A stretch of DNA of 64,000 bases from CAG-390 sp045644325 (GCA_045644325.1 JAZRGT010000063.1:9314-73313), one strand, 5' to 3'; counted from the stretch's first letter, positions 24,502 to 33,177 are shown. Notes: generated from the letters alone by a model not told the origin. Made by a program: numbers and translations.

Positions 24502-24530
24502 ATAATATCATATTTTTGATTAAATGTCAA
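24502..24530 (-). promoter_or_regulatory. Sigma-A promoter of the ECF operon
   Basis: TTGACA (24530-24525) and TATTAT (24507-24502), 17-bp spacer, about 105 bp upstream of the first gene. Confidence 0.75.
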
Positions 24531-24692
24531 CATTTTGCCGAAGGCGAATTATCATTCGCGCCGCGCGCTAACAATCAAAATAACTCTAAAGGGGTGAGTG
24601 GATTCTTAACGGTATCGGTGATTTATGCTCAAATATTAAAAAGGATAATTTTCGCCAAGGCGAAAATTCAAGATTTTATTAAAAAACATATA

Positions 24693-25020
24693 CGCTTGTC
24701 TTATCTGCAGTACAGACTTCGGTCTCCTCATCCGTCAGCCTTCGGCTGCCACCTTCCCCGCTGGGGAAGGCCTGCTTAGCTACTGCGAACATAGGTTATA
24801 GTGATATAGCATCACGGATATTTTCGATAGTAATATTTTGATTGAATAAAGTAGTTAGATTTCAAAAATACTGTTTCGCTTTTGGGTTCTATGATTTGAC
24901 CAATTCACGCTGTTCAGAAACATTGAGCGAAATTATAAATCAGCCTTCCCCAGCGGGGAAGGGGGACCACGGCAGTGGTGGATGAGGAGACCGAAGTCTG
25001 TACTGCAGATAAGATAAGCG
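24693..25020. mobile_element. MITE with 41-bp terminal inverted repeats and TA target sites
   Basis: The terminal repeats at 24693-24733 and 24980-25020 match at 40 of 41 positions and begin CGCTT(G/A)TCTTATCTGCAG. Both ends are flanked by TA, as for IS630/Tc1-mariner elements. Inside each end lies a palindromic CCTTCCCC-GC(T)-GGGGAAGG unit. The ~200-bp interior has no coding capacity, so it would need a transposase encoded elsewhere. It fills most of the 24398-25146 gap; the rest is AT-rich with short GGCGAAAATT hairpins. Confidence 0.82.
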
Positions 25021-25097
25021 TACCAAGCTTTCTAATAAAAAACGGAAATTTTCGCCGCAACGAAAATTGACCTTGTTATTTCTTCTTGCATTTATCA

Positions 25098-25136
25098 AAA
25101 AAGGACTGAATCGCAAAATAACGATTCAGTCCTTTT
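25098..25136 (-). terminator. Terminator of the paaK-ACT operon
   Basis: A perfect 15-bp stem (CGATTCAGTCCTTTT and its complement, 25099-25113 with 25122-25136) with an 8-nt loop and terminal T run on the minus strand. Confidence 0.85.
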
Positions 25137-25146
25137 CAAAACTGTA

Positions 25147-25569
25147 TTAAAACAGATCTTCCTGATTTGCGGTCTTGATGCCTGCGCCGGCAAGTGCGGC
25201 GGAGGCTACGGCGTTGTCGTCAACGCGGAAGATCATATACGCGTGTCCGTCGGGGGCGAGGAATGCGTAGGTGTATTCTACGATCACGTGCGCGTCTGCG
25301 AGCACCTCAAGGATGGTTGCCATACTGCCGGGTCTGTCCTCGATCTCGGTTGCGAGAACGTCGGTCACGGTCGTGATATAACCGCCATTCTTGAGAATGG
25401 AATCGGTCTGCTTGGGATCGTCGCAGATGATGCGGAGGATACCGAAATCCTGTGTGTCGGCGATCGAGAGGGCGCGGATGTTGATGCCGTTATCGGCGAT
25501 ATAGCGCGTGCAAGTCGCAAGCGCACCTTTTTTGTTTTCAATAAATACGGAAATTTGTTTAACGCTCAT
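25147..25569 (-). CDS. Tandem ACT-domain regulatory protein
   Basis: The 140-residue protein consists of two ACT domains: residues 1-68 (MSVKQISVFIENKKGALATCTRYIADNGINIRAL) and 70-140 (VLATEIEDRPGSMATILEVLADAHVIVEYTY). Such double-ACT proteins often sit directly behind phenylacetate-CoA ligase genes in anaerobes and probably sense aromatic amino acids or acyl products. It lies 12 bp after paaK, and its transcript ends at the terminator immediately downstream. Confidence 0.88.
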   Translation of the reverse strand: MSVKQISVFIENKKGALATCTRYIADNGINIRALSIADTQDFGILRIICDDPKQTDSILKNGGYITTVTDVLATEIEDRPGSMATILEVLADAHVIVEYTYAFLAPDGHAYMIFRVDDNAVASAALAGAGIKTANQEDLF

Positions 25570-25581
25570 AATAAATCTCCT

Positions 25582-26895
25582 TTAATCGTGAAGCTTTCTC
25601 TTGTCGATAACGCGGACAGCCTTGCCCTCGCTTCGCTGAATGGTCTTGGGCGCGACGAGATGTACCTTCGGGTTGATGCCGAGCATAGTCTTGATCGCCT
25701 CGGCAAGAGATCTTTCCTTGATCGCAAGATCCTTGACGGTATCCGAGAACTGCTCGGGGTTCAGCTCAACGTAAACGTCGAGGGTATCGTTATTCTTGAC
25801 ACGGTCGACCTCGATGAGGTAGTTGGGCGAATAGCCTTCCTTGATGAGAACGGTCTCGATCTGGGAGGGGAATACGTTTACGCCGCGGATGATGAGCATA
25901 TCGTCGCTTCTGCCCATCGGCTTTGCCATCTTGACAAGCGTTCTGCCGCAGGAGCACTGCTTACGGGAAAGGATGCAGATATCGCGTGTGCGGTAGCGCA
26001 GAAGCGGGAATCCTTCCTTATCGAGGTTGGTGAATACAAGTTCACCCTTCGAGCCCTCGGGGAGAACCTCGCCCGTTTCGGGATCGATGATTTCGGCGAA
26101 GAAGTGGTCCTCGTTGATATGCATACCGCTCTGCTCCTCGCATTCAAATGCAACGCCGGGGCCGGTGGTCTCGGTCAGACCGTAAATATCAAATGCCTTG
26201 ATGCCGAGCGACTTTTCGATGTCGTGGCGCATTTCCTCTGTCCAAGGCTCTGCGCCGAAGATGCCCGCCTTGAGGTCGAGAGAATCGGGGGAGATGCCCA
26301 TTTCCTTGAGAGTTTCGCCTATATATGCGGCATAGGAGGGGGTACAGCAGAGGATGGTGGAGTGGAGATCCTGCATGAACTGGATCTGACGGTCGGTGCT
26401 GCCCGAGGACATCGGGAGGGTCAGACAGCCGAGCTTTTGCGAACCGCCGTTGAGTCCGAAGCCGCCGGTGAAAAGACCGTAGCCGTATGCAACCTGACAA
26501 ACATCCTCGCTCGTTGCGCCTGCGGCGGTCAGAGCACGCGCACAGCAATCCTCCCAAAGGTCGATATCGTTCTGTGTGTAGTAAGCAACGACGCGTCTGC
26601 CCGTTGTGCCGGATGTGGAGTGGATTCGAACGCAGTTCTTCAGATCCGTTCCGAGGAGACCGTAGGGGTATGAGTCGCGGAGGTCGGACTTGGTGAGGAA
26701 GGGAAGCTTATGAAGATCGTCGATGCTCTTTATATCGTCGGGAGTGACACCCTTTGCGTCCATCAGGTCGCGGTAGTATTTTACGTTCTCGTAAACGCGC
26801 TTGACCTGCTTTACGAGCTTTTCCGATTGAAGCTTTTTCATTTCTTCTCTCGGCATGGTTTCAATTTCTTTTTGGAAATATCTCTTTTCCGTCAT
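25582..26895 (-). CDS. paaK: Phenylacetate--CoA ligase family protein
   Basis: The 437-residue AMP-forming ligase has the P-loop-like motif STSGTTGRRVV, the YGLTETTGPG motif and the C-terminal MGRSDDMLIIRGVNVFPSQIE hinge typical of PaaK. It activates phenylacetate or related aryl acids with ATP and CoA in the cytoplasm. It contains a Cys cluster (CILSRKQCSCGRTL) seen in anaerobic members. AAAGGAAAC precedes ATG 26895. Expression is probably under the T-box leader at 26947-27226, which links it to aromatic amino acid supply. Confidence 0.92.
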   Translation of the reverse strand: MTEKRYFQKEIETMPREEMKKLQSEKLVKQVKRVYENVKYYRDLMDAKGVTPDDIKSIDDLHKLPFLTKSDLRDSYPYGLLGTDLKNCVRIHSTSGTTGRRVVAYYTQNDIDLWEDCCARALTAAGATSEDVCQVAYGYGLFTGGFGLNGGSQKLGCLTLPMSSGSTDRQIQFMQDLHSTILCCTPSYAAYIGETLKEMGISPDSLDLKAGIFGAEPWTEEMRHDIEKSLGIKAFDIYGLTETTGPGVAFECEEQSGMHINEDHFFAEIIDPETGEVLPEGSKGELVFTNLDKEGFPLLRYRTRDICILSRKQCSCGRTLVKMAKPMGRSDDMLIIRGVNVFPSQIETVLIKEGYSPNYLIEVDRVKNNDTLDVYVELNPEQFSDTVKDLAIKERSLAEAIKTMLGINPKVHLVAPKTIQRSEGKAVRVIDKRKLHD

Positions 26896-26946
26896 TTTTG
26901 TGGTTTCCTTTCTTTTGCACGGTTTTGTGGCTCGGAGTAAAGGACA

Positions 26947-27226
26947 AACAAAAACGTCCTCTGCATCCGAATAAGAATACAGAGGACGAGAATATATCCC
27001 GTGGTACCACCTCAGTTCGCCGCTATCTCACGGTAGCGACCTTTTCAGGTACTTACATACCTTAGTTCTGTGACGGGAACACCCGTTGCATCCTACTACG
27101 GATCGCTCCGATTCAGCGCACTGCTAACAAAATGAATTCGAGAGGGATCGCCCCATTGCCTCGCACCAACCGACAACTCTCTGAAGGGTTACTCCGACCT
27201 ACTACTTTTTGGTCTTCGCATTTGAT
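26947..27226 (-). promoter_or_regulatory. T-box riboswitch leader (probable Phe specifier)
   Basis: On the minus strand the conserved T-box sequence GGTGGTACCACGGG (27011-26998) is followed by a 9-bp terminator stem CGTCCTCTG (26988-26955 region) and a T run. Upstream, Stem I shows the GGAGTA side of the specifier loop, an AGAGAG...GGTTGGTGC apical region, and GAA-UUC-A on the 3' side of the specifier loop. UUC would pair with tRNA-Phe. The T-box assignment is secure; the specifier is a reading by eye. Confidence 0.85.
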
Positions 27227-27232
27227 GGGGAT

Positions 27233-27261
27233 ATTATAGCACATTAAAATGTGCTTGTCAA
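27233..27261 (-). promoter_or_regulatory. paaK leader promoter with palindromic spacer
   Basis: TTGACA (27261-27256) and TATAAT (27238-27233), 17-bp spacer. The spacer contains the perfect palindrome GCACATT-AA-AATGTGC (27239-27254), a probable operator for an unidentified repressor on top of T-box control. Confidence 0.75.
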
Positions 27262-27318
27262 TAGTTTTGCGAAAAATATTATGCAGCTTTGAATAAATTT
27301 TGAAAATGTTTAGCCGGC

Positions 27319-29502
27319 TTAATCCCTCGGTCTCCACTTGTCGGGAGTGGTATTGAAGTTGAGCTTGGGATCGTCGATGCTTAAAACCTGAGGCATACCC
27401 TCGTAGATCTGATAGAGTCCGTAGGAAAGTGCACGCTCGTAAAGATCGCGGTTGTATTTTTCATACGTATTTCCGTACTTTTCCTCAACGTGGTTTCGTA
27501 CTGCAAGGGTGAGCGACGTGCGCTCTCCCATCGGCACTGCCTTTCCTTCAGGGTTCTTCTGGAAGAAATCGTAGAGCAGAGCTACTATATTATCCTTTAT
27601 TGCACTGCCGCCGTATATCTCGGCGAGGGCGTAGGAATGTGCGAATTCGGGGATGAGGCGGAGCTTTGCTATACGCTCTGCCTGCTCGGGACCCGCGAGA
27701 GCTGCGGCGGCATCGAAGAGCTCAAATCCGCGTGTGACGAGCTCGGATTCGGTAACCCTTGCGCCGTAATCGAGGTATTTTGACCAATCTACGTCCTTGT
27801 AGTTCTTTATCATATCGAGCGTAAGGTCCGCGGGAAGCGTGCGGTTCGCGCGGTCGACATTGTGGGCGTAGATGGTCAGAGCGAATTTATCGTGGATTCC
27901 GAAATGCTTATCTTTAACTATCTGCTGACCGAGGTCGATGTATTCGCGGATGTATTTCCAGCCCTTGCCGTAATAGTCGCGCAGGAATTCGTCGATGTAA
28001 TTCCAATATTCCTCCTCCGACATATAGGGATTCCAGAGGATCTTTGCCATAATGTAGGAGCGGAGCTCGGGGAAGTCGCAGGTCTCGGAGAAGAAGTTGC
28101 CTTCCTCGTAAACGCCGATGACGTGGTTGTCCGCGAAGAATTTGGCATTCTGGAGAAGAACGTTGAAGTTGGGGAAGAATGTGACCGACTCAACGTAATT
28201 GGTTGTGTAATCCCAAACGTAGAGCTTGTCGCTGACCTTTGCCCAATCCGAAATATCCTCGGAAATGGTCTTTTCGCTTCCCGCCATTGCGTAAACGTCC
28301 TTGCAGGTGCCGAGAGGATGCGAGAAGCAGCACTCGATGGTGCAGAAGCGGATTATGACGTTATCTGCGGGCGGAGTTTTGCAGATGCTTCTGGTGTGGT
28401 GGTATGCAAGGGTATCGAATTTGAGATCGGGATAATCCTTTGCAAATTCCTCGGCGACCGCATTGACAAAGCGAATCTGCGCGCCCGAAAATGCGCCTTC
28501 CTCTGCATAAATTTTCTTACATTCGGAGCACATACAAGGCTTCTGCGCCGTGCCGTTGTCGGGCTGGGAGATCGAGATTATCTTCGCATCGGGGCGATCT
28601 TTAAGCAAAGAGCGAACCTTTTCCTTGACAAGGCGAAGCACGTCGGGGTTGGAAAGGCAGGGCTGTGCGCCCCAGGTGTTCTGACGTGTGCCGTCCTCGT
28701 TGAGGGCGAAATATTCGGGGTGATCGGCAAAGTATTCTTTGACGGATATCCATTGTTCAAGCGTATGCACAAAGCCGCCAACGTACTCGACCTTTCCGCC
28801 GTATTCTGCGGGAGTATTGTTATACATTCCGTTTGCCTTGAGCTTCGGCTGGAAGTTGTTTTGTCTTGACGTTACAAAGTCTATATCGCGGTATTCGAAA
28901 ACGGGTATCTGCTCGTCGCGCTCGATGGGCTGAACGCCGAGGACGTCGCGCTTCGGGATCTTTTCAAAATCAGATGCGTAAAAACGGCATCCGAGATATT
29001 CCTCGAGGAAGGTGTAAACGCCGTAAAGCGCACCTCGTACACCGCTTCCCGCGATGAAGAGCTTTTTGCCGACGGTTTCGATAACGAATCCCTCGTCGCC
29101 GAGCTTTGCGGCATCAAACTGACCGTCCGCGGAACGGTTGGTGTAGCCGACGAGGATTTCATACTCGCCTGCGGCTTCGGCATCGGTCTTGATCGGGATC
29201 TGAACGCCCGAGATCTTCGCGACGTAGCTGCGAAGCTCACTTGCGGCTTTCATATTCGCATCTGTCGAATTCTCGGGGCGGATGATGGTGTATTCCGAAA
29301 TATTATTCTGTACAAACACAAGCGTATCCTCCTTGATGACTAAAGGTTCTTCGGTTTCTTCGGGTTCTTTCGTGGTTTCGGGCTCAGCGGTGGTGATGCC
29401 GAAGCCTTCGCCGGTCGTTTCTTCGGTTACGTCGGCAGGTGAGCAGGCAACCGCGCCGAAGAGCATTATAAAGGTCAAAAGACCACAAATAAATCGTTTC
29501 AT
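27319..29502 (-). CDS. DUF4838-domain lipoprotein, putative carbohydrate-active
   Basis: The 727-residue protein has a lipoprotein signal (LFGAVAC, Cys at about residue 20) and a Thr/Glu-rich linker. Residues about 60-190 form a Glyco_hydro_20b-like N-terminal domain ending GVRGALYGVYTFLEEYLGCRFY, and a large DUF4838 domain follows (with SQPDNGTAQKPCMCSEC). DUF4838 proteins are secreted and linked to glycan breakdown in gut bacteria; substrate unknown. Its ATG overlaps the upstream stop by one base (TGATG). No sugar transporter is nearby. Confidence 0.85.
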   Translation of the reverse strand: MKRFICGLLTFIMLFGAVACSPADVTEETTGEGFGITTAEPETTKEPEETEEPLVIKEDTLVFVQNNISEYTIIRPENSTDANMKAASELRSYVAKISGVQIPIKTDAEAAGEYEILVGYTNRSADGQFDAAKLGDEGFVIETVGKKLFIAGSGVRGALYGVYTFLEEYLGCRFYASDFEKIPKRDVLGVQPIERDEQIPVFEYRDIDFVTSRQNNFQPKLKANGMYNNTPAEYGGKVEYVGGFVHTLEQWISVKEYFADHPEYFALNEDGTRQNTWGAQPCLSNPDVLRLVKEKVRSLLKDRPDAKIISISQPDNGTAQKPCMCSECKKIYAEEGAFSGAQIRFVNAVAEEFAKDYPDLKFDTLAYHHTRSICKTPPADNVIIRFCTIECCFSHPLGTCKDVYAMAGSEKTISEDISDWAKVSDKLYVWDYTTNYVESVTFFPNFNVLLQNAKFFADNHVIGVYEEGNFFSETCDFPELRSYIMAKILWNPYMSEEEYWNYIDEFLRDYYGKGWKYIREYIDLGQQIVKDKHFGIHDKFALTIYAHNVDRANRTLPADLTLDMIKNYKDVDWSKYLDYGARVTESELVTRGFELFDAAAALAGPEQAERIAKLRLIPEFAHSYALAEIYGGSAIKDNIVALLYDFFQKNPEGKAVPMGERTSLTLAVRNHVEEKYGNTYEKYNRDLYERALSYGLYQIYEGMPQVLSIDDPKLNFNTTPDKWRPRD

Positions 29503-29990
29503 CACGGTAATCTCCTTAAAAATTCATCTGCTTCGGATCTTGATTTGAAAATAATGATATTCTTTTCCTTATATTTTTCAAGCAGCAGGGTGACCTTTGG
29601 GCGGCTTTCTTCGTTATATTTTTTGATGAATTCGATAAATTCGAGGTCGGGTTCGGTTTCGACCCACGGCATATCCGCGCGCGGTTTTCCTCGGCGTTCT
29701 TCAACTCCGGCGATACACACCTCGACGGGGTAGTCGAGGAAGATGACGGTGTCGCAAGCTTCCATTCGAAGCTCGAGCGTTGAGCCGTAATTGCCGTCGA
29801 TTATCCATTCGGGAAGCGCGACCGTTTCGCGGAGTGCGGCGCGGAATTCCTCCTTCGGCTTCGTCGTGCGGTCGGGGTTCCAGTACATCATATCAAGGTA
29901 GTGAAGCGGCAGACTCGTCTTTTCCGCCAACGCGCGGGCAAAGGTGCTTTTTCCGCTCCCGGGACAGCCGATTATCATAATGCGTTTCAT
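29502..29990 (-). CDS. Adenylate-kinase-like P-loop protein (FlaR type)
   Basis: The 162-residue protein begins MKRIMIIGCPGSGKSTFARALA (Walker A) and continues with the YLDMMYWNPDR motif and IIDGNY segment of the FlaR / DNA-topology-modulation kinase family, then IFLDYP. It is a probable small-molecule or nucleotide kinase of unknown substrate. It starts at ATG 29990 behind AGGTGAC and is translationally linked to the DUF4838 gene. Confidence 0.82.
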   Translation of the reverse strand: MKRIMIIGCPGSGKSTFARALAEKTSLPLHYLDMMYWNPDRTTKPKEEFRAALRETVALPEWIIDGNYGSTLELRMEACDTVIFLDYPVEVCIAGVEERRGKPRADMPWVETEPDLEFIEFIKKYNEESRPKVTLLLEKYKEKNIIIFKSRSEADEFLRRLP

Positions 29991-30017
29991 AGCGTCACCT
30001 CCGTTTTCTTTGTTATA

Positions 30018-30046
30018 ATTATATCAAATGTAAGAAAGTTTGTCAA
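30018..30046 (-). promoter_or_regulatory. Sigma-A promoter of the kinase-DUF4838 operon
   Basis: TTGACA (30046-30041) and TATAAT (30023-30018) on the minus strand, 17-bp spacer. Confidence 0.85.
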
Positions 30047-30054
30047 GGAAACAC

Positions 30055-30083
30055 TTGATTTTTTCCGCCTTTTGTGATATTAT
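30055..30083 (+). promoter_or_regulatory. Promoter of the aldolase-sialidase-PHP-phosphoesterase operon
   Basis: TTGATT (30055-30060) and TATTAT (30078-30083), 17-bp spacer, 32 bp before the start. It diverges back-to-back from the minus-strand promoter at 30018-30046. Confidence 0.65.
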
Positions 30084-30115
30084 TATTCCATACATTTTGT
30101 TTAAAGGAGAACCCT

Positions 30116-30892
30116 ATGAACATTCTTCGTGAAAAGATCAAAAAGGGTGAGAAGACCTGCGGTACGCTCGTCAGCCTCACCGATCCCGCGCTTTGCGAGA
30201 TCATGGGCATCGTTGGTTATGACTATATATGGATTGATATGGAGCACACTTACATGTCTTATAAGGAGGTGCTCTGCCACCTGAACGCGGCGCGCTCGGT
30301 CGGCGCGGCATCGGTCGTAAGACTCCCGCAGAACGACCTCACCGTCACCAAAAAGATTCTCGAAATGGGTCCCGAGGGCATTATTTTCCCGATGATGCGC
30401 ACACCTGAGGAGGTTCGCGAGATGATCGGCGCGACACTTTACCCGCCTCACGGCACGCGCGGCTTCGGCCCGATGAGAGCTATTTGCTACGGCGAGACCG
30501 ATTGTAAATACTACACCGACGAGGAAAGCTTCGAGCTTTGCCGCTTTATGCAGATCGAGCACGTTGAGTGTGTTGAAAACCTTGAAGAGATCGTCAAAAT
30601 ACCATATATCGACGGATTTATCTTCGGCCCTAACGATCTTTCGGGATCTCTCGGTGAGCTTGGCAACGTTTTCGGCGAGAAGACGATGGAGCAGATCCGC
30701 CGCGCGCTGAAGATCGTCAAGGAAAACGGCAAATACGTCGGACTTGCAACCGGCGACCTTCGCCCCGAAACGCTCAAATTCTGGTCGGAGCTCGGAATCG
30801 ACATGATGACCGTGGGCGCGGATTGGAATTTCGTTTTCGATGCGGCGAAGAATACAAGAAAACTCCTTCAGCAGTATCATATGGAGGCGTAA
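30116..30892 (+). CDS. HpcH/HpaI family aldolase
   Basis: The 258-residue protein has the class II pyruvate-aldolase barrel signatures WIDMEHT, VRLPQND, GPEGIIFPMMRTPEE and PPHGTRGFGP, with the metal ligands Glu and Asp in the later FIFGPNDLS motif. It probably cleaves a 2-keto-3-deoxy acid to pyruvate and an aldehyde. AAAGGAGAA lies upstream of ATG 30116. It heads a four-gene operon with a sialidase-like protein, suggesting sugar-acid catabolism. Confidence 0.88.
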   Translation: MNILREKIKKGEKTCGTLVSLTDPALCEIMGIVGYDYIWIDMEHTYMSYKEVLCHLNAARSVGAASVVRLPQNDLTVTKKILEMGPEGIIFPMMRTPEEVREMIGATLYPPHGTRGFGPMRAICYGETDCKYYTDEESFELCRFMQIEHVECVENLEEIVKIPYIDGFIFGPNDLSGSLGELGNVFGEKTMEQIRRALKIVKENGKYVGLATGDLRPETLKFWSELGIDMMTVGADWNFVFDAAKNTRKLLQQYHMEA

Positions 30893-30893
30893 A

Positions 30894-31838
30894 ATGAAGA
30901 TTTTACGTCAAGAGTTCATTTTCGGTGAGCCGCTTCCGACTCCCGAATGCCACGCATCGACTATCCTTGTCCGCGAGGACGGAACTAAACTCGCTGCTTG
31001 GTTTGCGGGAACAAAGGAGGCAAACCCCGACGTTCTCATTTTTGTCAGCCGCTTTGACGGTGAGAGCTGGAGCGAGCCGCGTGCGGTAACTCCCGAGGTT
31101 GGCATTCAGCATTGGAATCCCGTTCTTTTTGAGATGGACGGCGAGGTCGTGCTCTTTTACAAAATGGGTTATCCGATTGCCGATTGGCACACGAGATACA
31201 TTACCTCAAAGGATTTCGGCGAAACCTGGTCGGAGCCGCGCGAGCTTGTCGCGGGTGACGTCGGCGGCAGAGGACCCGTCAAGAATAAGCCGATCCGCAT
31301 ATCAAACGGCAATATTCTTGCCCCCGGTTCGACAGAGAAGGGACCTTGGCGTTGTTTTGTCGATATTTTCGACGGCAAGGAATGGCATAAGCGCGACTTA
31401 CCCGTCGAGCTTGAAAATGCCGAAAAGGTTAACGTGATTCAGCCGACTCTGTGGGAGAGTGAAAATGGGCATATCCACGCGCTTGTGCGATCGAATATCG
31501 GCAGGATATACCGCTCGGATTCGAATGATTACGGCGAAACCTGGTCGCCGATCTACCCCACGGATATGCCGAACAATAACAGCGGTATAGATTGCGTCAA
31601 GCTCTCGGACGGAAGGATCGTTCTGATCTGTAACCCGATCGAAAAGAATTGGGGACCGAGAACTCCGCTTTCGGTATTCGTGTCGGATGATAACGGCGTG
31701 ACCTTCATAAAAGAGCTTGATCTTGAAACCGATGAGGGCGGCTTTGCCTATCCCTCCGTCATTGAACTCGGCGGCATACTTCATATAGTTTATACCTATA
31801 ACCGCAAAAAGATCGTTTGCGCCGAGATTGAATTATAA
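30894..31838 (+). CDS. Sialidase-like (BNR/Asp-box) beta-propeller protein
   Basis: The 314-residue protein has three Asp-box motifs (SKDFGETWSEP, SNDYGETWSP, SDDNGVTF) spaced around a six-bladed propeller. There is no signal peptide, so it is cytoplasmic, unlike secreted sialidases. The start ATG 30894 lies 1 bp after the aldolase stop behind ATGGAGG. It could hydrolyse an imported glycoside or act as an epimerase or lyase on sugar acids; true sialidase activity is unproven. Confidence 0.82.
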   Translation: MKILRQEFIFGEPLPTPECHASTILVREDGTKLAAWFAGTKEANPDVLIFVSRFDGESWSEPRAVTPEVGIQHWNPVLFEMDGEVVLFYKMGYPIADWHTRYITSKDFGETWSEPRELVAGDVGGRGPVKNKPIRISNGNILAPGSTEKGPWRCFVDIFDGKEWHKRDLPVELENAEKVNVIQPTLWESENGHIHALVRSNIGRIYRSDSNDYGETWSPIYPTDMPNNNSGIDCVKLSDGRIVLICNPIEKNWGPRTPLSVFVSDDNGVTFIKELDLETDEGGFAYPSVIELGGILHIVYTYNRKKIVCAEIEL

Positions 31839-31858
31839 TCAGAAAAGAGGACAGCATT

Positions 31859-32530
31859 TTGTTTAAAACCGAAACACATCTTCATACGTATCCCGTATCC
31901 TCCTGCGCGAAGCTCTCGCCCGTTGAGCAGGTGAGACTTTTCAAGGAAGCGGGCTACGATACCATCATCGTTTCCGATCATTTCTCTCCCCATCATTTCA
32001 AGAAGCTCGGTGAGCATCTCACCTTTGCCGAAAAGGTGGACAAGCTCTGCGATGCTTATCTTGAGGCAAAGGCAGAGGGCGACAAGATTGGTCTGACCGT
32101 TCTTTTCTCGGTCGAGCTTTCATTCCATAAGAATCACTATCTGCTTTACGGCGTAACGCGCGAAATGCTCAAGCTCCGTGAGGATATTTTTGATATCGAC
32201 ATCGACGAGCTTTACGCTCACCTCAAGGCGCACGGCGTAACCATCATTCAGGCTCACTCCCACCGCGCCGAGAAGTGCGTGCCGCATCCGCATCACGTTG
32301 ACGGATTTGAGATCAACTGCTGCCTCCGTAAGGAAAATTACAACGAAAGAACTATGCAGGTCGCAAAGGAATACGGACTGCCGCTCACCATCGGCTCGGA
32401 TTGCCACAGACCCGAGGACGTTGGCGTTTCGGCGACTCTGAGTGAAGAGAAGATCGAGAGCATCGAGCAGTATCTTGAACTGATGCGCGCAAGAAAGCTC
32501 ATCCTTTCCATCGGCGGTGGCGCATTATGA
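31859..32530 (+). CDS. PHP-domain metal-dependent hydrolase
   Basis: The 223-residue protein begins at TTG 31859 behind AGAGG and carries the PHP metal motifs: HLHTYP (residues 7-12), SDHFSP, an internal QAHSHR and the C-terminal SDCHRPED. PHP proteins act as phosphatases or nucleases. It overlaps the next gene by 4 bp. Context with the aldolase and propeller protein suggests a sugar-phosphate phosphatase, which is inference. Confidence 0.86.
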   Translation: MFKTETHLHTYPVSSCAKLSPVEQVRLFKEAGYDTIIVSDHFSPHHFKKLGEHLTFAEKVDKLCDAYLEAKAEGDKIGLTVLFSVELSFHKNHYLLYGVTREMLKLREDIFDIDIDELYAHLKAHGVTIIQAHSHRAEKCVPHPHHVDGFEINCCLRKENYNERTMQVAKEYGLPLTIGSDCHRPEDVGVSATLSEEKIESIEQYLELMRARKLILSIGGGAL

Positions 32531-33177
32531 TCTACTTTATAAGCGATATTCACGGCGACAAGAATATTGACGCGTTCAACGATTATGTCAAAAACGCAAA
32601 AGAGGACGATCTTCTGATCATCCTCGGCGATATTGAGCTTCATTTCCGCGATACCGATGAAAACCGCGCGTTTTCGAAGTATTTTGAGGAATTGCCCTGC
32701 AAGATCGCGCTCGTTGACGGAAATCACGAGAATTTCGATTATCTTTATTCCTTCCCCGAAGAGGACTTTTGTGGCGGACGCATCCACCGAATTTCGGATA
32801 AATTCATCCACCTCATGCGCGGATATATCTTTGAGATCGAGGGGCATACATTCCTTACGATGGGCGGATGCAAGTCCTCGCAGAAGTGGTTCGATTGGGG
32901 ACTCCGCTGGGAGCAGGAAAAGCCGACCGAGGAGGAGATCATCCGTGCTTACCGTAACCTGAAGGAGCACAAAAATAAGGTCGATTACGTGCTGACGCAC
33001 AAATACCGCATTGAAAATCCGAAAGCAAACCCGCTGACGCAAAACGGATTTATGAATTTCGTTGACAACTGCGTTGAATATAAGCATTGGTATTCGGGTC
33101 ATTGGCACAAAACGAAGTATCTTGACGATAAGCATACCGTGGTTTACAGAACGCTGACACCGCTTGCGGGGCAGTGA
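32527..33177 (+). CDS. Calcineurin-like metallophosphoesterase
   Basis: The 216-residue protein has the binuclear metal motifs SDIHGD (start), LGDIE, GNHEN and a late SGHWHKT; these match the D-x-H, GD, GNH[ED] and GHxH signature. It is the last gene of the operon and overlaps the PHP gene by 4 bp. A terminator follows at 33279-33310. Substrate unknown. Confidence 0.88.
   Translation: MIYFISDIHGDKNIDAFNDYVKNAKEDDLLIILGDIELHFRDTDENRAFSKYFEELPCKIALVDGNHENFDYLYSFPEEDFCGGRIHRISDKFIHLMRGYIFEIEGHTFLTMGGCKSSQKWFDWGLRWEQEKPTEEEIIRAYRNLKEHKNKVDYVLTHKYRIENPKANPLTQNGFMNFVDNCVEYKHWYSGHWHKTKYLDDKHTVVYRTLTPLAGQ

Noticed and set aside
24516..24779. Open frame of 87 codons at the left end of the MITE
   Set aside because: It spans the left terminal repeat, has no ribosome site and is explained by the element.
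25243..26673. Long open frame (476 codons) antisense to paaK
   Set aside because: It is a shadow of paaK with repetitive Asp/Val/Leu-rich composition, without a promoter or start signals.
30894..31838. Secreted sialidase virulence factor
   Set aside because: Asp boxes are present, but there is no signal peptide or lectin domain, and the catalytic Arg triad could not be established; only a sialidase-like fold is supported.
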